This document shows positions 25,777 to 34,516 of a stretch of 64,000 nucleotides of DNA, piece by piece; the first letter of the stretch is position 1; each line of letters begins with the position of its first letter. This DNA comes from Paenibacillus sp. FSL K6-1096 (GTDB taxonomy: Bacteria > Bacillota > Bacilli > Paenibacillales > Paenibacillaceae), in contig NZ_CP150274.1 in NCBI RefSeq assembly GCF_037977055.1, forward strand, positions 6,200,001 to 6,264,000. Reading direction: 5' to 3'. The notes beneath the pieces are model-generated. The model was not told where the DNA came from, did not search any database, and saw only the letters and a program-made list of their open reading frames with translations. The translations under genes and the position numbers were made by a program.

Positions 25777-26460
25777 ATGCAAGTGGGGTCGAAGCTTGGA
25801 GAGCTGCTGTATCCATTGCTGGAGGTTGAGCATGAGGCTTGGGGAATGTATGCCTTCCGGAGAGACATTCTGAACCGGCGGATTCCGCCGGAGACGAAGC
25901 GGGAGATGCTGAAGCGGGCCAGGGCCTGCGGCACAGCATATGCACAGCGGATGATGCTTGAATATGGAACCCGTGATGCCCGGGAGCTTGCCGGGAGGAT
26001 GAATCTGAAGGTCGAAATGAAGGGTGCGCTCATGACCGGCAAGCGTGTGCTGTTCGCCTCCTACACCCCTCCGGACCGGATCGAAATCATGGAAGAACCC
26101 TTGCGCAGAGCGGCGGAGCAGGTGCGGGAGGCGGGGGCTGGTCTAGTTGAACTTTTTCCGCAAGCTGGTATAATGAATACTATCCTTGGCCACGAAATTT
26201 ATCATTTTGTAGAAGACAGGTTTGCACAGGAAATATACACCCGGACCGAGCGCATTCTGTTATGGAAGCTGCTGGGTCTGAAGAATTATTCTACAATACG
26301 CACCTTAAGTGAAGTTGGAGCCATGGCTTTTACACAGGAGCTGAACAGACTGCGGTATTCGCCGTTTATTCTGGATGTTCTGTTGTATTACGTCTACGAC
26401 TCTGCCAGTGCGGAGACAATAACCCGTGATGTACTAGGAGTGAGTTCAGGGAAGGTGTAG
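25777..26460 (+). CDS. unknown protein with HExxH motif, 227 aa
   Basis: A 227-residue soluble protein that I cannot place in a named family. Residues near 138-144 read GHEIYHF, fitting the zinc-binding HExxH of metallopeptidases. A possible third ligand, Glu in SEVGAMAF, lies about 42 residues later, a spacing seen in some zincins. The N-terminal half is helical and charged (KLGELLYPLLEVEHEAWGMY). It follows the hydantoinase gene by 35 bases behind AGGAGG, and the GntR gene follows within ten bases, so it belongs to that operon. Peptidase activity is a guess. Confidence 0.7.
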   Translation: MQVGSKLGELLYPLLEVEHEAWGMYAFRRDILNRRIPPETKREMLKRARACGTAYAQRMMLEYGTRDARELAGRMNLKVEMKGALMTGKRVLFASYTPPDRIEIMEEPLRRAAEQVREAGAGLVELFPQAGIMNTILGHEIYHFVEDRFAQEIYTRTERILLWKLLGLKNYSTIRTLSEVGAMAFTQELNRLRYSPFILDVLLYYVYDSASAETITRDVLGVSSGKV

Positions 26461-26468
26461 GGAAGCCG

Positions 26469-27137
26469 TTGAAGATTATGAATAACAGTAATTCATTGAA
26501 TGATGTAACTTATAATCGAATAAAAGAAGACATCATGAATATGACGCTTGAGCCAGGAATGGATGTCAGTGTACAGAAGCTCTCTGAACGCTATGGCGTC
26601 AGCCGCACACCGGTGCGGGAAGCTGTCGTCCGTCTTCAACAATCAGGACTGGTGGAAATATATCCTCAGCGCAAAACTGTAGTCTCTAAGATCGATCTGC
26701 AGCGAGTCCGTGAGGAGTGGTTCATCCGCACCTCGCTTGAGTCAGCAGTCATCGATGAGTTCATCCGCAAGTGCAGTGAGCTGGTAGCAGATACGATGCA
26801 GGAACTGATTAATAAGCAGAAGAAATACATGGACAAGAAATACTTCCGGGAATTCTATATTAAGGACAACCGCTTCCATCAGCTGATCTTCCAGACGGCC
26901 GGGGAGGAATTATCCTGGTTCACCATCGAAGAGGTGGCGTCCCATTACAACCGTATCCGTCTGCTTTACGGCAAGATGGAGGGGGTACAGCCGTCTGACA
27001 TCGATAAGCATGTGAAGATGGTAGCGGTTACCCGCAAGCGCGATGTCGAAGGAATGCGCAAGGTGGTCATGGAGCATTCCAATACGCTGCTGGACCGCGT
27101 GCAGAGCATGTCCAAGCAATACCCGCAATTCTTCTAA
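26469..27137 (+). CDS. GntR-family transcriptional regulator (FadR subfamily)
   Basis: A 222-residue regulator with an N-terminal winged HTH (about 10-75; VQKLSERYGVSRTPVREAVV is typical) and a C-terminal helical FCD domain with metal-ligand candidates in FYIKDNRFHQLIF and a later His. The start is either TTG at 26469, which has better ribosome-site spacing, or ATG at 26478. As last gene of the cluster it probably represses the permease operon through the CATGTTA repeats at 22158-22200 and is released by the pathway substrate. Autoregulation is inferred. Confidence 0.88.
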   Translation: MKIMNNSNSLNDVTYNRIKEDIMNMTLEPGMDVSVQKLSERYGVSRTPVREAVVRLQQSGLVEIYPQRKTVVSKIDLQRVREEWFIRTSLESAVIDEFIRKCSELVADTMQELINKQKKYMDKKYFREFYIKDNRFHQLIFQTAGEELSWFTIEEVASHYNRIRLLYGKMEGVQPSDIDKHVKMVAVTRKRDVEGMRKVVMEHSNTLLDRVQSMSKQYPQFF

Positions 27138-27151
27138 TTAAACACATGATT

Positions 27152-27207
27152 AAAGGCGTATCCGAAAGCTCCTCTCTATGGGGAATTCCGGGATACGCCT
27201 TTTTGTT
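27152..27207. terminator. shared terminator between the GntR and DUF2812 genes
   Basis: AAAGGCGTATCC and GGATACGCCTTT form a long stem with T residues on the plus strand. It serves convergent genes. Confidence 0.88.
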
Positions 27208-27225
27208 TGCCATATAATCAGGCTC

Positions 27226-28383
27226 TTATTGCTTCTTGAGCCGGCGGTAATAGAGCCAGGATCTTCCGGTCAGCAGGCCGAAGAGCAGAATACAGAGGAA
27301 CAGAAGGGACGTGTTCCATACCCGGAATGAGGTGAGACCGTCACGCACCAGCCCGTCCACAAAGGCCATTATATTCACACTATAGAGCAGCATAAGGGGT
27401 AGGAACAGCGCGGTATAGCTCACGGCAATCTTCCGGGCGTGCTTCAGGCGGTGGAACGGGTCACTGTAGATTTCCGGCTGCTCCGGGTGTCCGGCGGGAT
27501 TCTCAGCCTCCCGGCCCCACAAGGTCCACTTTTGCAAGGAGAAGGGAGAGCTGTAGAGCTTGGTCCAGCCCGCCTCCTGATGCAGCTCGGCATATCCTTC
27601 GCCCGCAATGACCTGATAATCCGCGTGATAGTGCATGGTCCGCGAACGGCCTTTGCTGAAGTGGAACAGCGCACCTCCCAGGCTCACCTTGTAGAGATTC
27701 CAGCCCAGCAGCTCCTGCTCCTCCAGCCATTGCTCCAGCCGGTCAGGGGCATACATCCAGCCTAATTTCATGCGCGCCATTGTAGTGCCTGTAGGCTTAT
27801 GTGATGCAGGGGACTTCTTCATGTCCGTGTGCCCATGGAGTAGTACCTTATTGGCCGCTCTGAGCTTGTTAAGCGAATAGACGGCAAGCACCAGCAGTAG
27901 TACTGCTAAGGCAGCGGCTGTCCAGGTTACCGCCCACATCGGGCTTGGCTGCATGCGGACAGGAGCATCGTTGGCGTAGGTTAGGCCTAGAGCAATCAGG
28001 GGAATCAGTGCAATGAGCAGCAGATACACTAGGATTCCCGTGAAAACGTAGGAGATGATGCGGTTCCGCCGCAGGATATCCTTGCGGGAAGGATAGACCT
28101 TAATCTGTGATAGCGGCTGAGTGTTCTCAAAGAGAGACCACTTTCCCTGCGGGAGCCGCTTGCTCCAGCCCTCAGCGGCGAGGGAGGATGCGAGCGGGGA
28201 GCGGGAGGACGGGCCGTAATCCAGTTGATACGTCAGCCGGACCGGCTCAGCCTGCTGGAACGTAAAGCGCCGGAGCAGCAAGCTCCATTCCTCCAGACGC
28301 CACCCCTTGCCGGCCATATCGGTTAGCCATGCCTCAGTTCCCGGCAGGTCGTAGCTCCAGAAGGGCCGAAATACAGTCTTCAT
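27226..28383 (-). CDS. DUF2812-domain membrane protein
   Basis: A 385-residue protein with two DUF2812-like modules. The first (MKTVFRPFWSYDLPGTEAWL, AGKGWRLEEW) and the second (about 200-280; RMKLGWMYAPDRLEQWL, QELLGWNLYKV) are each followed by a pair of hydrophobic segments (about 115-175 and 330-375). The family is membrane-bound and of unknown function, and it is commonly encoded next to PadR regulators as here. The ATG overlaps the padR stop by four bases, so the genes are translationally coupled. It may act in response to membrane stress, but that is inference. Confidence 0.85.
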   Translation of the reverse strand: MKTVFRPFWSYDLPGTEAWLTDMAGKGWRLEEWSLLLRRFTFQQAEPVRLTYQLDYGPSSRSPLASSLAAEGWSKRLPQGKWSLFENTQPLSQIKVYPSRKDILRRNRIISYVFTGILVYLLLIALIPLIALGLTYANDAPVRMQPSPMWAVTWTAAALAVLLLVLAVYSLNKLRAANKVLLHGHTDMKKSPASHKPTGTTMARMKLGWMYAPDRLEQWLEEQELLGWNLYKVSLGGALFHFSKGRSRTMHYHADYQVIAGEGYAELHQEAGWTKLYSSPFSLQKWTLWGREAENPAGHPEQPEIYSDPFHRLKHARKIAVSYTALFLPLMLLYSVNIMAFVDGLVRDGLTSFRVWNTSLLFLCILLFGLLTGRSWLYYRRLKKQ

Positions 28384-28721
28384 TGAAATTCCTCCTCACT
28401 GGCGGCAGCATTGCGGTGAAGCTCCTTTAATCTGCCGATTTCTGCGCGCATGACGACCTTACCCAGATCAGATACCTCGTATACCGTCTTCCGCTCTTCA
28501 TCGGCAAAAACAGTAATCAGTCCATCCTTGTTCATCTTGGTCAAGGTTCCATAGACCGTACCGGAGCCCAGCCGGAGCCGTCCCTCCGACAGCTCCTCCA
28601 CATGCTTGATAATTCCATACCCGTGGCGCGGCTTCGTTAAGGACAGCAGAATATAGAAGGCCGTCTCGGTCATAGGGACATACTTGTTTAGAACCTTTTG
28701 CGTAAGGGACACTGTGTTCAC
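28380..28721 (-). CDS. PadR-family transcriptional regulator
   Basis: A 113-residue PadR winged-helix repressor. It carries TETAFYILLSLTKPRHGYGI, then LSEGRLRLGSGTVYGTLTKM and DGLITVFADEERKTVYEVSD, with a short C-terminal helix for dimerisation. Starts are GTG at 28721 or GTG at 28712 (better ribosome-site spacing), and an ATG at 28673 begins the conserved part. It likely represses its own operon through the four 16-bp repeats upstream. Confidence 0.88.
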   Translation of the reverse strand: MNTVSLTQKVLNKYVPMTETAFYILLSLTKPRHGYGIIKHVEELSEGRLRLGSGTVYGTLTKMNKDGLITVFADEERKTVYEVSDLGKVVMRAEIGRLKELHRNAAASEEEFQ

Positions 28722-28739
28722 CTGCTTCGATATTCATAT

Positions 28740-28811
28740 GTCATGCTGCGACTATGTCATGCTGCGACTATGTCATGGTGTGACTATATCACGATGCGAC
28801 ATATTAATCAA
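28740..28811 (-). promoter_or_regulatory. padR promoter with four tandem 16-bp repeats
   Basis: On the minus strand TTGATT (28806-28811), a 17-base spacer and TATAGT (28783-28788) form the promoter. Plus-strand copies of GTCATGCTGCGACTAT run in exact 16-bp phase at 28740, 28756 and 28772 (two changes), with a weaker fourth at 28788. Each copy holds a GTC/GAC inverted core, clearest as GTCA-TGGTG-TGAC. The fourth copy overlaps the spacer. This arrangement suggests cooperative PadR binding. Confidence 0.65.
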
Positions 28812-28817
28812 GGTGAA

Positions 28818-29504
28818 CTACACCGGTGGTAGAATCAGAGGCTGACCTATCGGCTGCCAGAGCTTGGGCACAAGCTGGGGCTGTGAACAGTAGACGGTCT
28901 GTAAATAACGGCTGATAGGGGCCAGACTGTCCTCAACCAGCACCTCCTTAATCTCTGAAGGTTTGGCGGGTATAGCTTGTCCGGTGGCGGACATGAATTG
29001 GGCGAGGGGAAGCAGCATGGCGCAGCTTTTGCGGTACAGCATCCGGTGCGGGAATCTGGGCGAGCTGCCGGAATCATATTTGGACAGCCTGATGCGGGAG
29101 AAGTGGGCAGCCAGCACCTGGCGGGCATCGAGCTTGAGCACGGCGAAGGGTTCGCCCGGTTCCCGGCGCGAATACATCGCAGCCATCGCCAGGCAGTCGC
29201 GCCAGGTCGGCCACAGGAACACATGGCGGTCCAGGCAGCGGCGGAACTCCTCTACGGTTGTACCGGGTGCCATCGCTTCAGGCCTGATGCGCAGATGGGA
29301 ATTCAGCACCGCGCTTTGCCCGGCATAGCTTATCCGGTGCGCGGCCGTCCGGCGCTCCCCGTCTGCATGGGCAGGACTGAGCGCCGCAGAGGAATAAATG
29401 GCGTCAAGGGCAGCCATGGCGGGCAGATTCACTGCCCGGGTGAAGTGATAGAGGGAGGTGCGCAGCGGGCTTTTGGTTATGGCGTCAATCAGGGACGGGT
29501 TCAT
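28818..29504 (-). CDS. DUF7002-like protein
   Basis: A 228-residue soluble protein whose pattern matches what I remember of DUF7002: SLYHFTRAVNLPAMAAL near the start, a central RCLDRHVFLWPTWRDCL, then VLKLDARQVLAAHFSRIRLS and a DSGSSPR motif. The YHFT start and the general layout recall ADP-ribosyltransferase-like folds (RES/DarT-like), but no catalytic set is proven. It overlaps the yihY stop by four bases and is the second gene of that pair. The function is unknown and the family call is from memory. Confidence 0.65.
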   Translation of the reverse strand: MNPSLIDAITKSPLRTSLYHFTRAVNLPAMAALDAIYSSAALSPAHADGERRTAAHRISYAGQSAVLNSHLRIRPEAMAPGTTVEEFRRCLDRHVFLWPTWRDCLAMAAMYSRREPGEPFAVLKLDARQVLAAHFSRIRLSKYDSGSSPRFPHRMLYRKSCAMLLPLAQFMSATGQAIPAKPSEIKEVLVEDSLAPISRYLQTVYCSQPQLVPKLWQPIGQPLILPPV

Positions 29505-30379
29505 GGCAGCTTCTTGCCTTTGAGCGAGCTGAGGGGCATAGTCTTCACCTTGCGGTTCAGCAGCACCGCATTGATCTCGCCTCCGGCCAGGATGATGAAC
29601 GAGCTGATATACAGCCAGATGAGCAGCACCGTCACGCCGCCGAGACTGCCGTAGGTTTTAGAGAAGTCGCTGAACTGATTGACATAGACGGAGAACAGGA
29701 TGGAGGTCGTAATCCAGCCGATGGTGGTGAACAGCGCGCCGGGCATAACCTCGCGCAAGGCCAGTCTGCGGCTGGGAGCGATCCAGTAGAGCAGGGTGAA
29801 GACGATGAACAACACCAGCAGCGGAATCAGATATTGCAGCAGGTCCCATAGCCTCTGGAAGCCGTAAGGAAGGTCAAACAGCAGGAAGACCTGCGTCTTA
29901 AGCCAGGTTCCAAGCACAAGCAGCAGAATGCTGAGCAGCACGACTAAGCCGATCGTCAAAGTGGCGAGCAGGGCGATCCCGCGGATTTTCCAGAAGACTC
30001 TGCTCTCATCGATCTCATAGGCACGGTTCAGCCCCTTGATGATGGCATTGATCCCCTTAGAGGCGGCCCACAGTGTAGCCAGCATCCCAAAGGACAACAG
30101 CGTCTGGCTGCGCCCGGCGGATACATCGTGCAGAATCTCTTCTATGATAGAGATGGCTTCAGCGGGCATAATCTGTTCGAGCTGATGGATCTTATCCTCC
30201 AGGGAGATGTTCGCATACCCGATCAGGGTCATGACGAAGATCAGAAAAGGAAACAGGGACAGAATCAGATAATAAGTCAGCTGCGCGGCAATTCCCTGGA
30301 CATCGTCGGCATTGATTTTGACCCATAGCTGCTTGATAAAAGTGTAAGTGCCTCTGGCACCGGCGGAGCTGCTGTTCAT
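29501..30379 (-). CDS. YihY/BrkB-family membrane protein
   Basis: A 292-residue protein with six hydrophobic segments and the family signature AAQLTYYLILSLFPFLIFVM near residues 32-51, then GVTVLLIWLYISSFIILAGG and EINAVL at the end. Once called RNase BN, the family is now regarded as a membrane protein of unclear function. The start has a CAAGGAGG ribosome binding site. The gene is divergent from the sensor kinase gene at 30576, and the intervening 196 bases contain no other feature I can support. Confidence 0.9.
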   Translation of the reverse strand: MNSSSAGARGTYTFIKQLWVKINADDVQGIAAQLTYYLILSLFPFLIFVMTLIGYANISLEDKIHQLEQIMPAEAISIIEEILHDVSAGRSQTLLSFGMLATLWAASKGINAIIKGLNRAYEIDESRVFWKIRGIALLATLTIGLVVLLSILLLVLGTWLKTQVFLLFDLPYGFQRLWDLLQYLIPLLVLFIVFTLLYWIAPSRRLALREVMPGALFTTIGWITTSILFSVYVNQFSDFSKTYGSLGGVTVLLIWLYISSFIILAGGEINAVLLNRKVKTMPLSSLKGKKLP

Positions 30380-30575
30380 AGAATCCTCCTTGAGCGATAG
30401 ATGAGTAGGCTACCATGTTAGCCAAATCCTTCAATATATATGTATACCCGGCAAAATATCCTTCCACCCGCTAACCTGTACATTTGGCAGCACACTGAAA
30501 ATTTCCGGTATCGTGTCTGTACAGATTCTGTTATTCTAGCTTCAGTCAGATTATAAATGCCGGGAGAGTGCTGGA

Positions 30576-33041
30576 GTGCCGCTGCTATATTATGTTCAGA
30601 CCGCTACGATCGGGTTAGTGATTACCCTCATTATCAGCTTCCATATGTTCATCCGCAACAAGCAGAAATCGGAGCTGAGAAGTATCTTCCTCGGCCTGTT
30701 ATTGGCCAATACGCTGCTATTGCTGCTGGAGATGACCATTAACATCGTTACCGGCACGGAATCGGCCGTTACCGGCAGGCTGCTGCCTTATATCATCTGT
30801 CTATTCTATATTCTCAACCCGCTCCCGGAGGCGTTATGGATCTTCTATCTGGATGCGGTCATCCGCAGGAATGAACAGCGGGGGATGAGCCGGATTACCG
30901 CTGTATTAGTCTGCCTGCCGCTGGCGGTGAATACGCTGCTGTCCGTTGCCAGCTTATCCGGGGGTTATCTATTCTATGTAGACGGGGACCATGTGTATCA
31001 CCGCGGGGATTATTTTCTGCTGATGCCCGGGATGTGTTATATCTATCTGCTGTATTATCTGGTGCTGATCGTGCTGAAGCGCAAGCATATCTCGCCGCAG
31101 GAATTCCGCGCCCTGCTGTTCGCAGCGCTTCCGGCCATTGTCGCCGGTCTGCTGCAGAGCATGTTCTACGGCATAAGCGTGGTGTGGATCGCCCTGGCGT
31201 TCTCCCTGCTGATTGTCTATATTAACCTGCAGAACGAGCAGGTCTACAAAGAGCTGGTTGAGCTGGACCGGCTGAAGGATCAGCTGCTGGCGAATACCTC
31301 GCATGAGCTGCGGACGCCGCTGAACGGTATAATTAATATTACCAGCTCCGTACTGGACAGCGGCGAGGATGAGCTGGATGAGGCCCGGCGGTATAATCTT
31401 CAGACGGTTGTGTCTGAAGCGAGGAGACTTGACAGTCTAATCAATGATATTCTCGATGCGGCTGTCATGAGAAGCGGCAAGCTGAAGCTGAAGCAGCGTC
31501 CGATCGACCTGCACTCCGTTGCCGAGGCCTCCCTGAATATGATCCGGCAGCTTCATAACGGCGGAGAGATTGCCTTCCGTAATCAGATCCCCGAATCTCT
31601 GCCGCCCGTCTATGCTGACGAGGACCGGCTGTACCAAATTATGTACAATCTGATCGGCAATGCCGCCAAGTTCACCCGGCAGGGCTCAATTACGACTGGA
31701 GCTGTGCTGGGGCAGAACCGGATCGAAATCTGGGTAGAGGATACGGGCAGCGGGATTGCGGAGAATCGGCTGGAGGACATCTTCAAGCCCTTCTACCAGA
31801 TTGATTCCACCGAGACCCGGGAAGCCGGAGGCACAGGACTTGGACTGTCTGTCACCAGGACACTGATTGAGCTTCACGGCGGAGAGATAAGTGCCAGCTC
31901 GGAGCAGGGCAAGGGCAGCCGGTTCAGCTTCACCCTTCCGGTCAGCAGGCTGCCTGCTGAGAAGGGCCGCAGAAAGGGGATAGCAGCTCTGCCGGTCCTG
32001 TCCCGCAGGAATGCGCCTATAGCGGAGAACGGGGGCGGGAGCGGTCCGGCCCGTTCGATTCTGGCCGTGGAGGATGATCCGGCGAGCCTGGCGGCGTTAA
32101 CCGGTATTTTGAAGCATGACGGATATTCAGTAACCGCCGTCACGGACGGGGTATCGGCACTGGAAGCGCTGGAGCAGCACGGCCGGTATGATCTGATTAT
32201 TCTGGATGTGATGATGCCGCGAATGTCCGGTTATGAGGTACTCAGGAGGCTGCGGGCCAGATACGGAATGCTGGACATGCCGGTGCTGATGCTGACCGCC
32301 AAGGCCCGGCCGGAGGATCTGCAGGCAGGATTTGCGGCGGGAGCGAATGATTATCTGGCGAAGCCATTTGAGGCGCTGGAGCTGAAGTCACGGGTCAAGA
32401 CACTCGTACAGCTGAAGGAGTCGGTCAGTAACCGGATTGCAGCGGAGCTGTCTTTTTTGCAGGCACAGATTAAGCCGCATTTCCTGTTCAATTCCCTTAG
32501 TACGATTATTGCCCTCAGCACGAAGCAGCCCCAGCGCTCCAAGGAGCTGCTGTACCATCTGTCCGATTATTTGCGCGGCAGCTTCAATTTCGAGCAGAGT
32601 GACGGGCTTACGCCGCTGGCCAGCGAGCTGTCCACGGTAAGAGCTTATGTGGCGATTGAGCAGGAGCGGTTCAGGGACAGGCTGCGTGTGGAATATGAGA
32701 TTGATGAGCGGATAGAGCTGATGGTGCCGGTGCTCGTCATCCAGCCGCTGGTGGAGAATGCGATCCGTCATGGCCTTATGTGCAAGATGGAGGGCGGAAC
32801 CGTCCGCCTAAGCATTAAGCAGGACAGTGGCCAGGCAGTCATCCGTGTGGAGGATAACGGAGCCGGCATAGTGCCTGAGCAGCTATCCGGTCTCTTGGAG
32901 CAGCAGGGTCCGCAGACCGGCGTCGGGCTGGCTAATATTCAGCGGCGGCTGATGATCCATTACGGGTATGGGCTGCAGGTAGAGAGTGTGCCGGATCAGG
33001 GGACAGCCGTCACGCTGGCCATTCCGCTGACCAATATATAA
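30576..33041 (+). CDS. membrane hybrid sensor kinase with two kinase modules
   Basis: The 821-residue protein runs, in order: seven or so membrane segments (1-230), a HisKA domain with His243 (NTSHELRTPL), a HATPase with NAAKFTRQG, DTGSGIAENR and GTGLGLSVTR, a receiver domain with phospho-acceptor Asp544 (LIILDVMMPRMSG) and the lysine in YLAKPFEAL, then a LytS-type kinase with His635 (QIKPHFLFNSLS) and a second HATPase (NAIRHGLM, DNGAGI). The GTG start follows GGGAG. No response regulator or HTH gene is adjacent, so the partner is unknown. It may control the glycan genes downstream. Confidence 0.92.
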   Translation: MPLLYYVQTATIGLVITLIISFHMFIRNKQKSELRSIFLGLLLANTLLLLLEMTINIVTGTESAVTGRLLPYIICLFYILNPLPEALWIFYLDAVIRRNEQRGMSRITAVLVCLPLAVNTLLSVASLSGGYLFYVDGDHVYHRGDYFLLMPGMCYIYLLYYLVLIVLKRKHISPQEFRALLFAALPAIVAGLLQSMFYGISVVWIALAFSLLIVYINLQNEQVYKELVELDRLKDQLLANTSHELRTPLNGIINITSSVLDSGEDELDEARRYNLQTVVSEARRLDSLINDILDAAVMRSGKLKLKQRPIDLHSVAEASLNMIRQLHNGGEIAFRNQIPESLPPVYADEDRLYQIMYNLIGNAAKFTRQGSITTGAVLGQNRIEIWVEDTGSGIAENRLEDIFKPFYQIDSTETREAGGTGLGLSVTRTLIELHGGEISASSEQGKGSRFSFTLPVSRLPAEKGRRKGIAALPVLSRRNAPIAENGGGSGPARSILAVEDDPASLAALTGILKHDGYSVTAVTDGVSALEALEQHGRYDLIILDVMMPRMSGYEVLRRLRARYGMLDMPVLMLTAKARPEDLQAGFAAGANDYLAKPFEALELKSRVKTLVQLKESVSNRIAAELSFLQAQIKPHFLFNSLSTIIALSTKQPQRSKELLYHLSDYLRGSFNFEQSDGLTPLASELSTVRAYVAIEQERFRDRLRVEYEIDERIELMVPVLVIQPLVENAIRHGLMCKMEGGTVRLSIKQDSGQAVIRVEDNGAGIVPEQLSGLLEQQGPQTGVGLANIQRRLMIHYGYGLQVESVPDQGTAVTLAIPLTNI

Positions 33042-33050
33042 GAAGTGAGA

Positions 33051-33089
33051 AGCGTCTTCCGGGCTGTTTGCGGCCGGGAGGCGCTTTTT
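33051..33089 (+). terminator. intrinsic terminator after the kinase gene
   Basis: AGCGTCTTCCGG and CCGGGAGGCGCT pair with G-T matches and are followed by TTTTTG. It separates the kinase from the GH5 operon. Confidence 0.82.
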
Positions 33090-33330
33090 GCGCTGCTGGT
33101 GAGAGGGCAGATCATGACTAGGGCGAGGTTGCGGAATGAATGAGCGGAGCTGCTAAACCCAGCAGCAGCAAGGTTTTGCACAGTGGTACTAAGATGACTA
33201 TAGACGGCAATTCGCGGACTCCTCTATATTGGGGGCAGAGCAAGCAGCTGCTGCCTTACCCTGCTGTGCCGGAGCAGAAGCTCCCAGGCCGGCAGTGAAA
33301 TGAATACGCTTTCCAGAGGAGGCAAGAGAT

Positions 33331-34488
33331 TTGAACACGAAAAAAATGGGAACGGTGAACCGGATGAAACTGGTGCGGATGAGAGCGGTATGGCTCTGTG
33401 CGTTGTGTATCCTGCTATGTGTTCCATTGCTGGCAGGCGGAGGCTATGCCAAGGCTGATCCTGCTGAAACGGGCGGACCTGCCGGGCCTGCTCCGCTCAC
33501 CGCGAAGCAAATGGCCGCTCTAATGGGCAGAGGCACGAACCTCGGCAACACCTTCGAAGGGAACTGGAACAGCCAGAGCTTCACGGATGTGAAGGCAGCG
33601 GTGGATGCTTACATCGCGGCAGGCTTCACCAGCATCCGCATTCCGGTCAACTGGGGCGGACGGGGTAGCAAATATGCTTCGACTGCCGATGCAGCCGGTA
33701 ATTTCTCAGCCAGCGCACCGAATGTGGCGACTGTGAAGCAACTGGTGGACTATGTGCTGGAGGATGTGAATGTCCAGCGGGCCTGTGAAGGCAAGCCCCC
33801 GGTCATCCTGATTATCAATACTCATCATGAGGAATGGGCGATGAATGCGGTGCAGGGGGAGCCGGCTTTTGAAGCGAATATGCAGCGGCTGGAGACGATC
33901 TGGTCGGGCATTGCCGCCTTATTCAAGGACGCGCCGGACACGCTGGTGTTCGAGCTGTTCAATGAGCCGCATCTGAGCCTGAACACGGGTGCTGCCGCCA
34001 AGGCGAGTGTGATTGAGCTGAACAAAAGGGCCTACGCCGCCATCCGCAGCTACACCTGGAACGGCAGCCAGCCTCATGCCAGCCGTGTGGTGATCTTCGG
34101 CGGGTACAATTACAACAGCGGCTGGGGCCTGTACGACACGTACCGTAATCCGCTGGATCTGCCGGGCGAAGGCAACGATCCGTATGTGATGGGCACCTAC
34201 CATTCGTATTTTCAGAATCTGGCCGATCATCTGAAGCGGGTGGACGATGTGAAGCGGGAATTCGCAGATGTGCATGACATTCCTGTATATCTGGGTGAAT
34301 TCGGGTACGAGCACCGGGGCGTGATTACGGATACACTGCTTGACGCTTACCGCCAGATTCCGAATAAAGCGATATCGGCACAGTTTGCTGTATCGGTATG
34401 GGATGATAATGGCTGGTATCAGGTCTACAACCGGGCGACCGGGCAATTCAATGCACTTAAGGATCAGGTCCTAGACATAGATAACTGA
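33331..34488 (+). CDS. secreted GH5 endoglucanase-like glycoside hydrolase
   Basis: A 385-residue precursor with an N-terminal signal peptide (basic segment, then hydrophobic VWLCALCILLCVPLLAGGGY) and a single GH5 domain: RGTNLGNTFEG, SIRIPVNWGGRG, IINTHHEEW, the acid/base Glu212 in FELFNEPH and the nucleophile Glu323 in YLGEFGYE. It most resembles beta-1,4-glucanases, though related GH5 enzymes act on xyloglucan, mannan or beta-1,3-glucans. No carbohydrate-binding module is attached. TTG is the start, behind AGGAGG. It should act outside the cell, supplying oligosaccharides to the following transporter. Confidence 0.88.
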   Translation: MNTKKMGTVNRMKLVRMRAVWLCALCILLCVPLLAGGGYAKADPAETGGPAGPAPLTAKQMAALMGRGTNLGNTFEGNWNSQSFTDVKAAVDAYIAAGFTSIRIPVNWGGRGSKYASTADAAGNFSASAPNVATVKQLVDYVLEDVNVQRACEGKPPVILIINTHHEEWAMNAVQGEPAFEANMQRLETIWSGIAALFKDAPDTLVFELFNEPHLSLNTGAAAKASVIELNKRAYAAIRSYTWNGSQPHASRVVIFGGYNYNSGWGLYDTYRNPLDLPGEGNDPYVMGTYHSYFQNLADHLKRVDDVKREFADVHDIPVYLGEFGYEHRGVITDTLLDAYRQIPNKAISAQFAVSVWDDNGWYQVYNRATGQFNALKDQVLDIDN

Positions 34489-34516
34489 TCTCAGGTGCCG
34501 GAAATGGGGAAGGAAG

